Source: Gracilaria domingensis (lineage: Eukaryota; Rhodophyta; Florideophyceae; Gracilariales; Gracilariaceae). Taken from it: DNA of 64,000 nt. Made by a program: the position numbers and the translations under genes. Below are positions 10,119-19,833 of the stretch, one piece after another. The first letter of the stretch is position 1. Every line of letters begins with the position of its first letter. The notes below the pieces were generated by a model. It did no database searches. It was not told where the DNA came from and saw nothing but the letters and a program-made list of their open reading frames with translations. The stretch spans positions 62,001-126,000 of the forward strand of contig VCMS01000034.1 of NCBI GenBank assembly GCA_022539475.1, given 5' to 3'.

Positions 10119-11336
10119 TCAAATGGGCTCAGATAACGCAAAGACAATCCTTTCCCTTTCCAAGAGAGCCTTGTACCGCCCACGGCACAGTAGCACAAGC
10201 AAAGCTGTGATACAGCATTGCAGGAAAGGCACGATAACACCCATCCAGGAGGGAATTCCGAGCTTTGCTATAAGAACCAACATCACCATAGGTATGAAAT
10301 CGAAAGCAGCATGAATTAGAATAGCAATGTACAAGGACCACAACACACTAATCGGCTCATGGAAAACATACGAATGAGCTGCAGCAACTGCAACATAAAA
10401 TTGCGCCCCCACATGTATTGGAAACGCTAACAAGCCACGGAACAAAGCGACGGCGACGAATCCAAGTTGAAATTTCGTCTGTGGCGATGCGGTTAGCCCC
10501 ACTACAAAGCCATAGTTTTCAACAGTTGCAAAACCAAGAGCCCCCATACATGCAATTGAAAGGATGCCTCTGCAACCAATACGACGATCCCACTCTATAT
10601 TGTCTGGCAACGAGTTTACTTTCCTGTACCTTCGAGCAAGCACATATTTTCCCACTTCTTCAGATACGCCAGCGACAACGAGTGCAAGGAAAAGAGCAGA
10701 AACCAACATCTTCCAAAGTGGTATATTCTTCCCAAACGATTCCAGCAGTAGGTCCATGTCCGTAGAATCGCCCATGGAGCTGCCAACAGGCTGGAAAGAT
10801 GAGTTCACAGTTCTCTCAAGTGCGTACAACCCGATGCGAGAAATTACTTTCCCGTTCGAGGAGGTATCTAGATATGCGCTAATCTCTGACGAGAAGAAAA
10901 TAACGACGAAGACGAACAGCAGCAGCGATTCGACCAAGATGATCACCAAATTCAATGGAATAGCTCCCAGCAAGAACTGAGAGAATAGAAATGATTTGCT
11001 GACAGCATCATCTGCAAAACGACTGAGAACGAATCTATACACTATGACGGCTGGCAGGAGAGATAGGAAGGTGAAGAATGTGTGATAGAATGGACGGGGA
11101 GACGAGGCAACACCAAGCAGCCAGAGAAGAGGAATGAAAATCAGGCATATCCAGGCACATGCTGGGAATCCTGATGCAGATGATGCGAGCGCCCGAGCTC
11201 TTCGTTCCATACTGCTTTCCGGAGATTCTACGAAGGAGCGTGTTCTTGGCATATCCGGGGTTTCTTCAACTTGAAGCTGAGTCTTCGCTGATGCTCTCAG
11301 TTCTGGTTCCGAACTCTTCTCAACTGCAACCTCCAT
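10119..11336 (-). CDS. PrsW-like intramembrane protease family protein
   Basis: Polytopic membrane protein of 405 aa from the ATG at 11336. It has several hydrophobic helices and the PrsW-type conserved polar residues: Glu226-Glu227 in SEEVGKY, Glu273-Asn274 in GFATVENYG, Arg/His in RGLLAFPIHVG, and HAAFD near the C-terminus. Bacterial PrsW is a site-1 protease acting on anti-sigma factors; eukaryotic homologues belong to the same CPBP/PrsW fold, and their substrates are unknown. The frame is open for 57 more codons upstream (ATG at 11507), but that extension has no recognisable targeting peptide. Its location (plastid envelope, endomembrane) cannot be told. Confidence 0.8.
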   Translation of the reverse strand: MEVAVEKSSEPELRASAKTQLQVEETPDMPRTRSFVESPESSMERRARALASSASGFPACAWICLIFIPLLWLLGVASSPRPFYHTFFTFLSLLPAVIVYRFVLSRFADDAVSKSFLFSQFLLGAIPLNLVIILVESLLLFVFVVIFFSSEISAYLDTSSNGKVISRIGLYALERTVNSSFQPVGSSMGDSTDMDLLLESFGKNIPLWKMLVSALFLALVVAGVSEEVGKYVLARRYRKVNSLPDNIEWDRRIGCRGILSIACMGALGFATVENYGFVVGLTASPQTKFQLGFVAVALFRGLLAFPIHVGAQFYVAVAAAHSYVFHEPISVLWSLYIAILIHAAFDFIPMVMLVLIAKLGIPSWMGVIVPFLQCCITALLVLLCRGRYKALLERERIVFALSEPI

Positions 11337-12438
11337 GTTGATGGATGAGGAGAGAAGAGATGTGCATATGTTCTTCGAACAGAAGACGCAAACTCCCCTG
11401 TCGGGAGGTTTGGTTGGCGGTGAGGTATTGTGATAAGTGTGTGGTTGCCGGGTGATAACTGGATGAAAAGACTGCCACGCTGTGCTTCTGGAGGCAAAGT
11501 TAATCACTTATACTGGTATCCAGCTATCTGCGGGAGGTATCCTCATACACCGTTTCTGGCAGGTTGTGTGATAGATAGTCGCCGGCTGCGAAAGTGGATA
11601 GGGATCAGAGATGAGTTTGCCCAGAGCAAAGATGCTTAGCGTTCAGTTGCGTCATAGTGTTCTGTGTCAGGGGAGGCGGTTCCTGGTGAGGCCCACTGTG
11701 CACGCAGAAAGTGAGGTCCGTTGCGTCTAGAACGAGGGTAGACCGCAGCGCTGCACTCGAACACCACTCTGAACGCTGCGTATGAAAAACTCAATCTTAG
11801 AGCCCGTTGGGAAATGGGAATGGAAGCTGACCAGTGCGCGTTGATGGCACGTGAATCTGAATTTGACCGTACTCTGTAATGCAATTTTATGCCAGCGAGT
11901 CGCTGCCTGCGACGGGGGCGTGCAAAGCATTACAGAATACGCCAGTACGGCGGGGCAGCGAACCGATCGTGGACTACCCTTGTACGAAGGTACAGTAGCT
12001 AGAAGTACAAAGGTAAGCTCGACACAGGCCATATCGCTTCGGCCCGGCGTTGCCTCGCCGCGCAACCAGTATCATGATGATCGAGTTCGCCAGAATACTT
12101 CCTACGCTGCACAAGGACGGACAACTTTTGTAGCCTGCGGGCCTTGGTACAGAGGTTTCAAATGAGCTGCCCAAGCTGGGCGAAATTCTGTGAAGTACCT
12201 CCACATGACCGTCTCGTGCGCTCTCGTATTCTCTTCATGACGCTCATAGGTTCACTTAATCTATGCTTCATGTACAGTAACGGAGGTATCGCGTCTACAA
12301 TTTTACCACGCTTCAAAACGAATCAATTACGACACTGGCGCAGTGGCAAACCGTAGAAAGCAATCTCGTGTTGCGCAAACCTAACCCTATCCATTTTCGA
12401 GAAGAAGAGCACCAAACGAACCAACTTCCTTCATTCCT
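11337..12438. other. Gene-free interval upstream of the PrsW-like gene
   Basis: No gene seen. It carries an 18-bp near-perfect dyad at 11976-11993 (TACCCTTGTACGAAGGTA) and a related half-site GTACAAAGGTA at 12005-12015, matching AAGGTA elements in other gene-free intervals of the window. Confidence 0.5.
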
Positions 12439-13521
12439 TCATCGAGTTGGCTGATGCTTAAACAGGTTTTCTATTGAATTGATAGCAGGGAGCTTAGTGC
12501 CACCAGGACCAGATTTCCCTCGACCAATGGACAACTTGGACATTGACAATCTCGTCTTGATCTTTTTCACGGGTTTTCGCTTATCCTGCGAACCTGCGAT
12601 TGTATATTTGCCAGTGCTTTCATAGTTGACATGCAGAGAAAAGTGACTTCCATAATCCGTAGGCTCCGCTTTGAGAATCGCAACGTGCCCCGTATCTTCA
12701 GAACCATCCCCAATGCCTTCAAGTGGCAAAACTTCCTCCGTCGGATCCAACTCACAGATATCACGAAGCGAAAACGTCACGCATCCCAGCAGCACTTCGT
12801 TGGCATTGCGTTTGCAAGTAGGCGAAGTTGCATACAAAAAGATTTTCAATCGCCTTTCATCGTCGCCATTACACAAGTGACGGTACTTGACATTCGCTGT
12901 GGAAAATTCTATAGTAGTGTTAGAATCCCTCTGTTTGCCGATACGATCGCTCCTGTGAATGGGTAGCCAAACAGTATGACCTTCCATATCATCGTGTTTA
13001 TGAGCTCTTTTCAACTCATATCGCTGATGAAGCAAACTCTTGTTCCAGTCCTTCCTTCTCAGCACACAAGCAGAAAGATCAAAACGTACATCGGAGTGGT
13101 TTTCAGCGTTTGTACCCGCCACCACCTCTGCACTTACAGTCAACACGCCGACTTTCTTCTCCAAAGAAGGGTGCGAAAGCTGGGTAGTCAGATGATTTCC
13201 AGGCGCCATGAGGAGGTCTGGCAGGGATAGGGTTGCTTTGGCCATTTGCGTATGTTCACTTAACTTTTCTGTTTGCTCCGTGGTTCGATGATACAGCTCA
13301 AACCTGAGGCTTGTTTCGTCAGGAAATCGGCCATTGTATGAGAGGTGAAACGAAGTGCAGTAGTGAAGGCTGTCTGACGATGACATGGTCTCGGTCCTGC
13401 CTAGTTCTTCATACTCTCTTTCAAAACCATGCCTCTGGAAGACGACGGCAAAAGCTGTGGCTTGTTTTTCGGTGTGCTCAGAGTTGGTGGAAGCAGAAAG
13501 AAAAAGCTCTATAGCTTTCAT
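12439..13521 (-). CDS. Two-C2-domain protein, copine-like N-terminal region
   Basis: 360 aa from the ATG at 13521, which begins directly with a C2-type first strand (MKAIELFLSAS). Two C2-like modules follow: about residues 2-130 (FAVVFQR, ELGRTETMSSS, LRFELYHRT, then ATLSLPDLL), and about 150-285 (FDLSACVLRRKDW ... LKIFLYATSP ... LGCVTFSLRDI). The first resembles the copine pattern, but there is no von Willebrand A domain, so it is not a full copine. Calcium-binding Asp residues are mostly missing from the loops, so calcium-independent lipid or protein binding is more likely. The C-terminus is basic (KRKPVKKIKTRLSMSK) and may bind acidic membranes. The frame runs 36 codons further upstream, without an obvious reason to include them. 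Confidence 0.65.
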   Translation of the reverse strand: MKAIELFLSASTNSEHTEKQATAFAVVFQRHGFEREYEELGRTETMSSSDSLHYCTSFHLSYNGRFPDETSLRFELYHRTTEQTEKLSEHTQMAKATLSLPDLLMAPGNHLTTQLSHPSLEKKVGVLTVSAEVVAGTNAENHSDVRFDLSACVLRRKDWNKSLLHQRYELKRAHKHDDMEGHTVWLPIHRSDRIGKQRDSNTTIEFSTANVKYRHLCNGDDERRLKIFLYATSPTCKRNANEVLLGCVTFSLRDICELDPTEEVLPLEGIGDGSEDTGHVAILKAEPTDYGSHFSLHVNYESTGKYTIAGSQDKRKPVKKIKTRLSMSKLSIGRGKSGPGGTKLPAINSIENLFKHQPTR

Positions 13522-13747
13522 GTGTGAAGGGGTTGCAACACAACGTGATGACGGGAACGTGAGGGAACGTAGGCAGAGGGGCGGCAACTGCAAAAAGCGA
13601 AGAAGAGTGGATGGGATTGTTGGAAACAAATGTACATATATGAGAGACCCGCCGCGTAATAATTTTCGAGCAGAAACGATGAGAGGGTATGAACAAGCGT
13701 GTTACTCAAAACGGAACTCAAAAGGCATTTAAACGTAAAAATAAGAG

Positions 13748-14431
13748 TCATGAAGAAGATGCAGGCTTTTTGGGTAAAGGCGGGAATCCAAGCAGAGAGA
13801 TGTCAAAGTCAAGAAGACAGGCAGTGGGCACGGTGTACAAGGGGTCCTGATCTTGATACAGTTTGATATCAACATGGCTGTTGGGCAATGCGACAGTCTT
13901 CATAGCGGCTAGTCGAGCGGCCTGAAGACCAGCCGGAGCATCCTCAAACACGACGCAGTTGGAAGGATGTTCTTGAATCGCGGCTGCAGCTTTGAAGAAT
14001 ATCTCGGGATCAGGCTTGCCCGCCGTGACATCATCGCCGCATACAATGGCGTCAAACAGATCGAAAAACCACTCCTTGCCGGTCTGCTTCGCAATCAACA
14101 GGTCTCGAGGAGACGACGTGGCAATGGCCATCTTGACGCCGCACTGCTTGAGGTGGCGCACAATGTCCTCGACGCCGGGCATGATCTGCGCGGACTGCAT
14201 CTCGATGAGCAGCTGCTGGTTGCGCTCTGCGAGAAACTGCTCGGGGGTGAGGGGCAGCTCAAGCTGCTCGACGGTGATGCGCGCGCACACATCGGCCGTG
14301 CGCCCCAGCAAGAGGGGCAGAATGGGGCGGATTTGCTTGCCGTAGCGCGAGACGATTCGATGCTCGACGCGAAAGTAGATGGGCTCGCTGTCCAGCAGCA
14401 CGCCGTCCATATCCCAGATAACGCTCTTCAT
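13748..14431 (-). CDS. HAD-superfamily phosphatase (subfamily IA)
   Basis: 227-aa hydrolase with all four HAD motifs: nucleophile Asp7 and acid/base Asp9 in WDMDGVLLDSE, Ser/Thr in IATSSPRD, Lys in GKPDPEIFFKAA, and Asp in VFEDAPAG. Overall it looks like the pseudouridine-5'-phosphatase / DL-glycerol-3-phosphatase group (HDHD1, GPP); substrate cannot be fixed from sequence. There is no targeting peptide, so it is probably cytosolic. It is divergent from the small gene at 15233 across an 800-bp GC-rich interval. The length is normal for the family. Confidence 0.88.
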   Translation of the reverse strand: MKSVIWDMDGVLLDSEPIYFRVEHRIVSRYGKQIRPILPLLLGRTADVCARITVEQLELPLTPEQFLAERNQQLLIEMQSAQIMPGVEDIVRHLKQCGVKMAIATSSPRDLLIAKQTGKEWFFDLFDAIVCGDDVTAGKPDPEIFFKAAAAIQEHPSNCVVFEDAPAGLQAARLAAMKTVALPNSHVDIKLYQDQDPLYTVPTACLLDFDISLLGFPPLPKKPASSS

Positions 14432-14519
14432 CGTGACAACGGTGATGGACGGCGCCTGCGCTCAGGCCAGGTGAGCACCTCCAGTCCGGGCGGTGGACCA
14501 CTCTTGCTCCAGATAGAGC

Positions 14520-14551
14520 ATGAATGAATGAATGAATGAATGAATGAATGA
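14520..14551. repeat. Tetranucleotide microsatellite (ATGA)8
   Basis: Eight perfect copies of ATGA just upstream of the HAD phosphatase start. Confidence 0.95.
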
Positions 14552-15112
14552 GCCTGGCACATCTCTAGTAGTAGGAGAGCAGAAGACGACAAAGCGCGTG
14601 ATCGCCGCACACGGCGCCCACGATGCCAAGGCGACCACGAGTGCCAACATGACCACGGCTGCCAAAAAGACCACGTGAGCCACGCGCGCCAAGATACGCG
14701 GGCCCATTAGCAAATGCACGCGCGCCGCGCGCCGCCGCCATGGCAGCCACTCATCCGTCAACGACGCGCGCGCCAAGCAAGCGCCCATTGCGAAACGCGC
14801 CGCGCCCTGCGCGCGCGCCGCCCAAACCGGCCACTCCGCCTCCGCGCGCATCCCCGCGCGGCGCGCGCGCGCCGCGCGCCGCCGTCGGAGCGCCGCCCGG
14901 CCACGTGCGGCGCACGTGGTGCGCACGTCGCCGCTCCAATGGGCGGCGCGCGCACAATCCACGTTGCGATGCTGTCGCCCTCGCGCGCCGCGCAGCGCCG
15001 CGTCAGCCGCTGGTCAGCAAGCGCTGCGCGCGCGCCGCGCGCGCTGCTGCACGAAACGTGCGCGCGGTTTGGCGCTTTTCTGCGCTGCGTTGGCGCGCCG
15101 CCGCCGCGCCGC

Positions 15113-15122
15113 TTTATTTAAA
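15113..15122 (+). promoter_or_regulatory. TATA-like box
   Basis: TTTATTTAAA stands out as an AT island in otherwise GC-rich DNA, 111 bp upstream of the ATG at 15233 and 38 bp downstream of a TTTGGCGC element. Confidence 0.5.
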
Positions 15123-15232
15123 CCGCCGGTCGCCCTCACAGTGCTCCCCTTCCGCTTCGGTACGACCGCCGTCGTTCACAGCGCGCTCTTCTCGCTCCCC
15201 CTTCCTCCGCTCCCACGCTCCTTTCTTTCATC

Positions 15233-15466
15233 ATGCTTTCGCGTCTGGTTGCTACTTTGCCGGCCGCCGCTTCGCTTACCGCTTTGGTGTACGCAACGCC
15301 TCAGCAGACCGCCAGGTATGCCGCGTCGCCCTCTGGAGACCGTCGCCGCGCTGAGCAGCAGCGTGCCGACGATGATGACGAGTTTGGACTCAGCAAGTTC
15401 CGTCGGCCGCCGGTTGGACACACCTCCATGCACTCTGGCTTTGCCGTCGAGCTAACTTCCTTCTAG
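15233..15466 (+). CDS. Small hypothetical protein, possibly secreted or targeted
   Basis: 77-aa ORF with a hydrophobic N-terminus (MLSRLVATLPAAASLTALVYA) that could be a signal or mitochondrial peptide, then an acidic/basic middle (RRRAEQQRADDDDEFGLSKF). It is supported by a TATA-like box 111 bp upstream and by the abrupt end of GC-rich coding-like sequence at its stop. No family is recognised. The long pyrimidine-rich, ORF-free DNA downstream could be its 3' UTR or an unrelated non-coding transcript. Confidence 0.45.
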   Translation: MLSRLVATLPAAASLTALVYATPQQTARYAASPSGDRRRAEQQRADDDDEFGLSKFRRPPVGHTSMHSGFAVELTSF

Positions 15467-16319
15467 ACGCCTGGTCTGTCGTTCGTGCCTTGTTTGCTGT
15501 CGTTCTTTTCGCTTAGTGTGTTGGTCACGCCTTTGTTTCGGCTTAACCTGGTCTACAACTCGTCCTTATCCTCTGCTAACTGCACAGCTGGAGCAAAGCA
15601 TGAGCGTCTTCTCTCTAATGTCAGACGCCAACATGCGCTCGCTTTTTCTCATTCACTACACCAATGTACACTAAACAAGAGATAACATAACGCTCATTTC
15701 TCATACACAAATCCTTCTAGCCATCATCGGCCCCGACGTTTGCCTCTGTCCCAACTGTCACCCACCAGTTTTCGACCCCTTTCAAACGGCCACACTGCCC
15801 ACACTAGTACTACGCGTCATGTCCCGCTTCAAGTACATCCGTTCCCTGTTTTCGCGCCCGATCGTCAGTCAGCCCACGCGCTGCCACTGCCGCCCTGCGT
15901 CCATATCATTCTGCCCGTTGCGATCGTTTCATTTCGCCCGCTCCCCACATTTTGAATTTCTTGCGTGTTCGCATTCGCCGCGTACATTCCACAGGAAAGC
16001 GATGCTCCCCCATCGCTTAATATGCACGCGTCCGTGTTGTATTCCAAGTGCTCTGCTGTAAACCACGCCGCACTCTATTGGCCGTCGTGTACTTTGTCAA
16101 CGCGTTGCGCTGTCATAACACTCCGCCACCGTCATGGACCTTTCCCAACGTGGCGTGTGCTACCCTTGGTATCGCCTGTGTAACTTTGTCGAACCAACAC
16201 ATGCTTTCTCTATCGAATTGAGAAGCGGCACGGAGCATCGAATCTTTGTCTTGTGCTTTCCTCTTCTCGCCATCGAAACCCACCACTGAGAGAGCCTGCG
16301 TCCCCTACGGACGGCCACC

Positions 16320-16344
16320 AACGTCAAGCAAAGTGCTTGACGTT
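16320..16344. repeat. Perfect inverted repeat, 11-bp arms, 3-nt loop
   Basis: AACGTCAAGCA, spacer AAG, then its exact reverse complement. It could form an RNA hairpin or bind a dimeric factor. Confidence 0.8.
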
Positions 16345-18206
16345 AAACAAACTTTGTTCACTGTCATGTGCACCTGCTGAATTCTATCTCAAGCACGCCT
16401 CGCGATGATCTACCTAAACTTCGCGCGCCCAGTCCGGAGCTCGAATTCATGCCCATCCCCAGCATCTGTAGCCTATTGCGCACCACACTCACTCGATCCT
16501 GCGCAATCCAGAATAATTGTAGTGTTTCGCGTGCAACACATGTGATATACATGTTGTTGATGAACCATCGCGTATCATTTCATATCTCCTCACTGTGTGC
16601 TCTTTCCTTCTCGCCAAATGGTCAGCGCACCATATTTTCTGCGCTGCTCTGCGTGAAACTCAATTTCACATTCCACAACGTGTTTCACGCGAAAATCTTT
16701 TTTGTTTGCTACCCTTGCACAGGAATTGACCACTTGTCGCTGAAGGAAACAAGTTGCACGAGGAAGCATGCGCCACCTTGAGTGCGACAGCAGCTTTCCA
16801 GCCAAGCCGATGACGTGGATGAACTGCTTTATTTTAACATCGCATGATCGTGAATCAGCAAAATGCTAACCTGCCAAATAGATAGATCCCCCTTTGAGCT
16901 CCAATCGTACACTGCCAAGTCAATCTTGCCATCGAATCAAGCCGCGTTTCACGCGCTTCACCACCAAGCTCAAGCTTCGTGCCATCAAGTTTCAAAAGTC
17001 TCGCGCTTTCGTCCTTTCTGGGTGAGAAATGGGTTTCTCACAGAACTCTGGCTCCGGTGTAGACTTGCCACAGCATTGGTCACAGCGTCGAAATCATGCA
17101 ACACGGGACTAGACCCGGACACAGCTGGGTCCACGCTGTGGCGAAGCGCATAGGGCAACGCATGAAGGCAGCTGAACCTTACTAGTGTCAGATTCTGCCA
17201 CAAGCAGCAGATGATGGAGAAGAACAGCGGAAGTTTGACACCGGAGATGAAATGGGAACGGCATCCAGAGACTTAAGACCTCTCTGTGGGAAGTAGATAT
17301 TTCCAGGAAATACGAAGCGTTTCTGCACAAGGAGCCTCTAGTGAAAAACTCGAAACCATTCACCTGCATGGATGACATCCAGTACCTTGTGATACTCGCT
17401 CTTGAGACTATATCGCTGAAGATTTTGTGTTCGGGTGAAATCTTTTAAAGCGGGCGCTGCCCAGTTCCAAAGAATGTTACAAGCCGATCACTGATCGGAG
17501 CACTGATAGTTTTTTGCGTTGTGATACAGGATACTTCACAACAAGTATCCAGTCCAACAAGGAAGCATCCAGTCAGAAACAACTCTTGGTCTCCGACGTC
17601 GTGCGCTATCGATATGGCGTTGCGTCCATTGCATATCACCACTGTCGTTGTAAACGGTTACACGATTCTGTCGAAATATGATGGCGGATGTAGTACGGCA
17701 GAAGTCGCGACCACGGTCACAGTATCCGGTCGCGCAACTATGCGCCAGGAACCCAGCTCGGGCGCTAACCAATCGACATGTGATGCAAAGTGCGTCCGAT
17801 TATCCGGCGACGCATTTCGTCACGTTGACTATTGGCCAGTTTTGGAGAGATTGCCGGGCAAACCGCTATTGCTGTTGCGGAAGAACCCTGGAAACTCAAG
17901 ACGGCGAAGATGACCAGCATAAACCTTGTTGTCCCATTAACGCGATGGTTCGGTATCTGAATCAGGACATTCATGATGAATCAGAACCATCTTATCTGAT
18001 GAAAGACCCAAAACCATATATGTGGAGTTGTTCTATGCATGGGTCCAGTAGACGGAGTCGTTCCATGCTCGGGTTCACAGCAAGGACCCGGTCCACACTG
18101 AGGCTCCATGCTTGGAGGGGCGCTGGCCATATCTTTTGTAGCCCTGTACGCTGTAGACAACCTTCGGTAGTACAGAGCAGCTCAAGACGACCGGGCTTCA
18201 GGGCTC

Positions 18207-18297
18207 CAAGTACGAGAAGAAGGATAAACACAAGCCACACGCTTTTCATTGGAATGACGAAGCGTGTGGGTTGTGTACATGCTTCTTCTCGTACTTG
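18207..18297. repeat. Long hairpin: 38-nt arms, 15-nt loop
   Basis: The left arm (18207-18244) and right arm (18260-18297) are reverse complements at 34 of 38 positions; mismatches are internal and no bulge is needed. Size and shape resemble a microRNA/siRNA precursor or a foldback element. No terminal target-site duplication is obvious. Confidence 0.85.
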
Positions 18298-18393
18298 CTG
18301 GACGCCGCGTTGGACGAGTGACCACTGGTCACTGACCAGAGGATGACTCTGATTCCGGTGATTTTTATCCATTTTTATCTGTTCGTTTGTTCA

Positions 18394-19002
18394 ATGCCAC
18401 GAGCATCTTGGAGACGCGCACGGATATTGCCGCCCACTTCATCGTTAGGACGCGGAATGAGATCGTGTTTCGTCCAACCCTTTGCGCTCTTTCACGCACC
18501 GATTTCACGAAGGTGCCACGCGCGAACCGTGTCCTCCATTGCTCGGTATCCGCTCAAGGGGGCATATCGTTCACTTGCCATGAGTAGCTCATCTCCACAG
18601 GCCGAAGATGTCTCGCAACCTTCCGATCCGTTAGTGCAATACGTTGTGGTGCGGCGCGACCTGCTCGAACAGTGGCCCGTTGGTAGCGTCATCGCACAGG
18701 GCGTGCACGCAAGTGTAGCAGCAATCTGGCAATCACGCCTGACGTCGCCCACAACGCAGTACTGCTCACCGCGACAGCCAAGTGAAGATCCCAACGCCTC
18801 GAATACTGATATGCGCACTGTGGTATTAGCGGCAAAGAGTGAGCAGGCTGTGCTTAACTTGGCACAGCGTCTAGAAGAGAAAGGGGTTGGGTTTGCGTTG
18901 TGGAAAGAACAACCAGAGGATTTTGTGACTGCGCTCGCAGCGTATCCAGGGCTTAGAAGCAACCTGAAACCTCACTTTGCAAAGTTTAAGCTGTTCAAAT
19001 AG
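18394..19002 (+). CDS. PTRHD1-like peptidyl-tRNA hydrolase family protein
   Basis: The C-terminal 120 aa match the PTH2/PTRHD1 fold: LVQYVVVRRDLLEQWPVGS, then VIAQGVHASVAAIW, then a long variable loop, then FALWKEQPEDFVTALA. PTH2 enzymes recycle peptidyl-tRNA; PTRHD1 is a divergent branch whose activity is less certain. Two starts are possible. The ATG at 18580 gives a 140-aa cytosolic protein. The ATG at 18394 gives 202 aa with an Arg/Ser-rich, acid-free leader (MPRASWRRARILPPTSS) that looks like a mitochondrial presequence. The stop lies 3 bp from the stop of the convergent aldolase gene. Confidence 0.8.
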   Translation: MPRASWRRARILPPTSSLGRGMRSCFVQPFALFHAPISRRCHARTVSSIARYPLKGAYRSLAMSSSSPQAEDVSQPSDPLVQYVVVRRDLLEQWPVGSVIAQGVHASVAAIWQSRLTSPTTQYCSPRQPSEDPNASNTDMRTVVLAAKSEQAVLNLAQRLEEKGVGFALWKEQPEDFVTALAAYPGLRSNLKPHFAKFKLFK

Positions 19003-19005
19003 AGC

Positions 19006-19833
19006 TCACGTTTGGGCAAACTGTTTTGCTTTTGCGGCCCACAGCGCAGCATTATCACTGATGACGCGCCAGTTGTTGGCGGTGAGCGCATCGGGCGGGA
19101 GGATCTGCCTGCTTGCGCCAACTGCAAACACGTTTGGTTGCGACAGATAATCTGGCAAAGTCTCCAAACGAATGCCACTGGTGGGCAAAAGCGGGATGTC
19201 CGGTAGAGGTCCCTGCATAGCTTTGACAAAGTTGAGCCCACCGTACAAATTGATTGGGAATACTTTGACGATTCTTGCGCCATGATGATGCGCTCGGAAG
19301 CACTCTGTCGGAGTGGCGGCGCCGGGAACGGGCAATAAACCACGAACGTTACAAGCAGTGATGATGGAAGCATCGGTGATTGGGCTCATTGCAAAGCAGG
19401 CTCCTGCTTGATGAATCAAAGCTACCTGCTCATGACTCAGGACTGTGCCCGCACCAATACAAGCGGAAGGGAACTGAGAGTGCAGGTCGCGAATGAGTTG
19501 GACGGCGCTAGGCGTGGTGAGTGTGATCTCAATGCACCTGAGACCGCCGCGCAGAGCGGCGGCAGCGGCCTCATACGCCACGGAAGCGTCTCGATGGCGG
19601 ACGCAGAGCACGACCGGGGAGGCGCGCAGCGCGTGCAAAGTGGAAGCCAACCTCGCTTCGTTGGCAATGGCCACCGGGGAGCGATGCTGCTGCGTCATCG
19701 ACGGGCGCGCGCGCGCTGTATATGGCGGCGGAGCTACTCGCGCGCTGCAGTGACCGCTACGCGAGAGCCGGTCTCGGTCTCGCGACGCGACGGGAACGGG
19801 CGCGGTGACGAAGGCGGACGCTCGCGCTTTCAT
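19006..19833 (-). CDS. eda: KDPG/KHG aldolase (Eda), probably organelle-targeted
   Basis: 2-keto-3-deoxy-6-phosphogluconate aldolase, the last step of the Entner-Doudoroff pathway (KDPG to pyruvate plus glyceraldehyde-3-phosphate). 275 aa from 19833. Catalytic Glu102 (CIEITLTTP) and Schiff-base Lys190 (RIVKVFPINLYGG) are both present and 88 residues apart, the same spacing as Glu45/Lys133 of the E. coli enzyme. GAGTVL and SPITDASI motifs follow the family pattern. The first 45 residues are Arg/Ser/Ala-rich and acid-poor apart from two Asp, like a plastid or mitochondrial leader; an internal ATG at 19698 (MTQQHRS) would give a cytosolic form of bacterial size. No Edd or other pathway gene lies in the window. 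Confidence 0.9.
   Translation of the reverse strand: MKARASAFVTAPVPVASRDRDRLSRSGHCSARVAPPPYTARARPSMTQQHRSPVAIANEARLASTLHALRASPVVLCVRHRDASVAYEAAAAALRGGLRCIEITLTTPSAVQLIRDLHSQFPSACIGAGTVLSHEQVALIHQAGACFAMSPITDASIITACNVRGLLPVPGAATPTECFRAHHHGARIVKVFPINLYGGLNFVKAMQGPLPDIPLLPTSGIRLETLPDYLSQPNVFAVGASRQILPPDALTANNWRVISDNAALWAAKAKQFAQT

Larger units (their letters stand above)
14432..15232. promoter_or_regulatory. GC-rich divergent promoter region
   Basis: Very GC-rich (runs of GCGCGC) spacer between the HAD phosphatase (minus) and the 77-aa gene (plus). It contains an ATGA microsatellite, CACGTG-type elements near 14672 and 14899, an E2F-type TTTGGCGC at 15068-15075, and a TATA-like box. Long ORFs on both strands here are by-products of high GC. 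Confidence 0.5.
15467..18393. other. 2.9-kb gene-free interval, pyrimidine-rich in its first part
   Basis: No gene recognised. From about 15470 to 16780 the plus strand is clearly richer in C and T than A and G, with no coherent ORF. It holds a perfect 11-bp inverted repeat with a 3-nt loop (16320-16344), a small dyad at 17483-17497, and the long hairpin at 18207-18297. An ORF at 17678-18346 overlaps the hairpin and has no domain; I do not accept it as a gene. Confidence 0.5.

Noticed and set aside
14462-15354. Several 130-200 aa ORFs on both strands in the GC-rich spacer
   Set aside because: High GC removes stop codons in every frame; compositions are Ala/Arg only, and none has motifs.
17678-18346. 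222-aa plus-strand ORF
   Set aside because: Odd composition (Arg, Ser, Cys, Trp), no domain, and it reads straight through both arms of the long hairpin.
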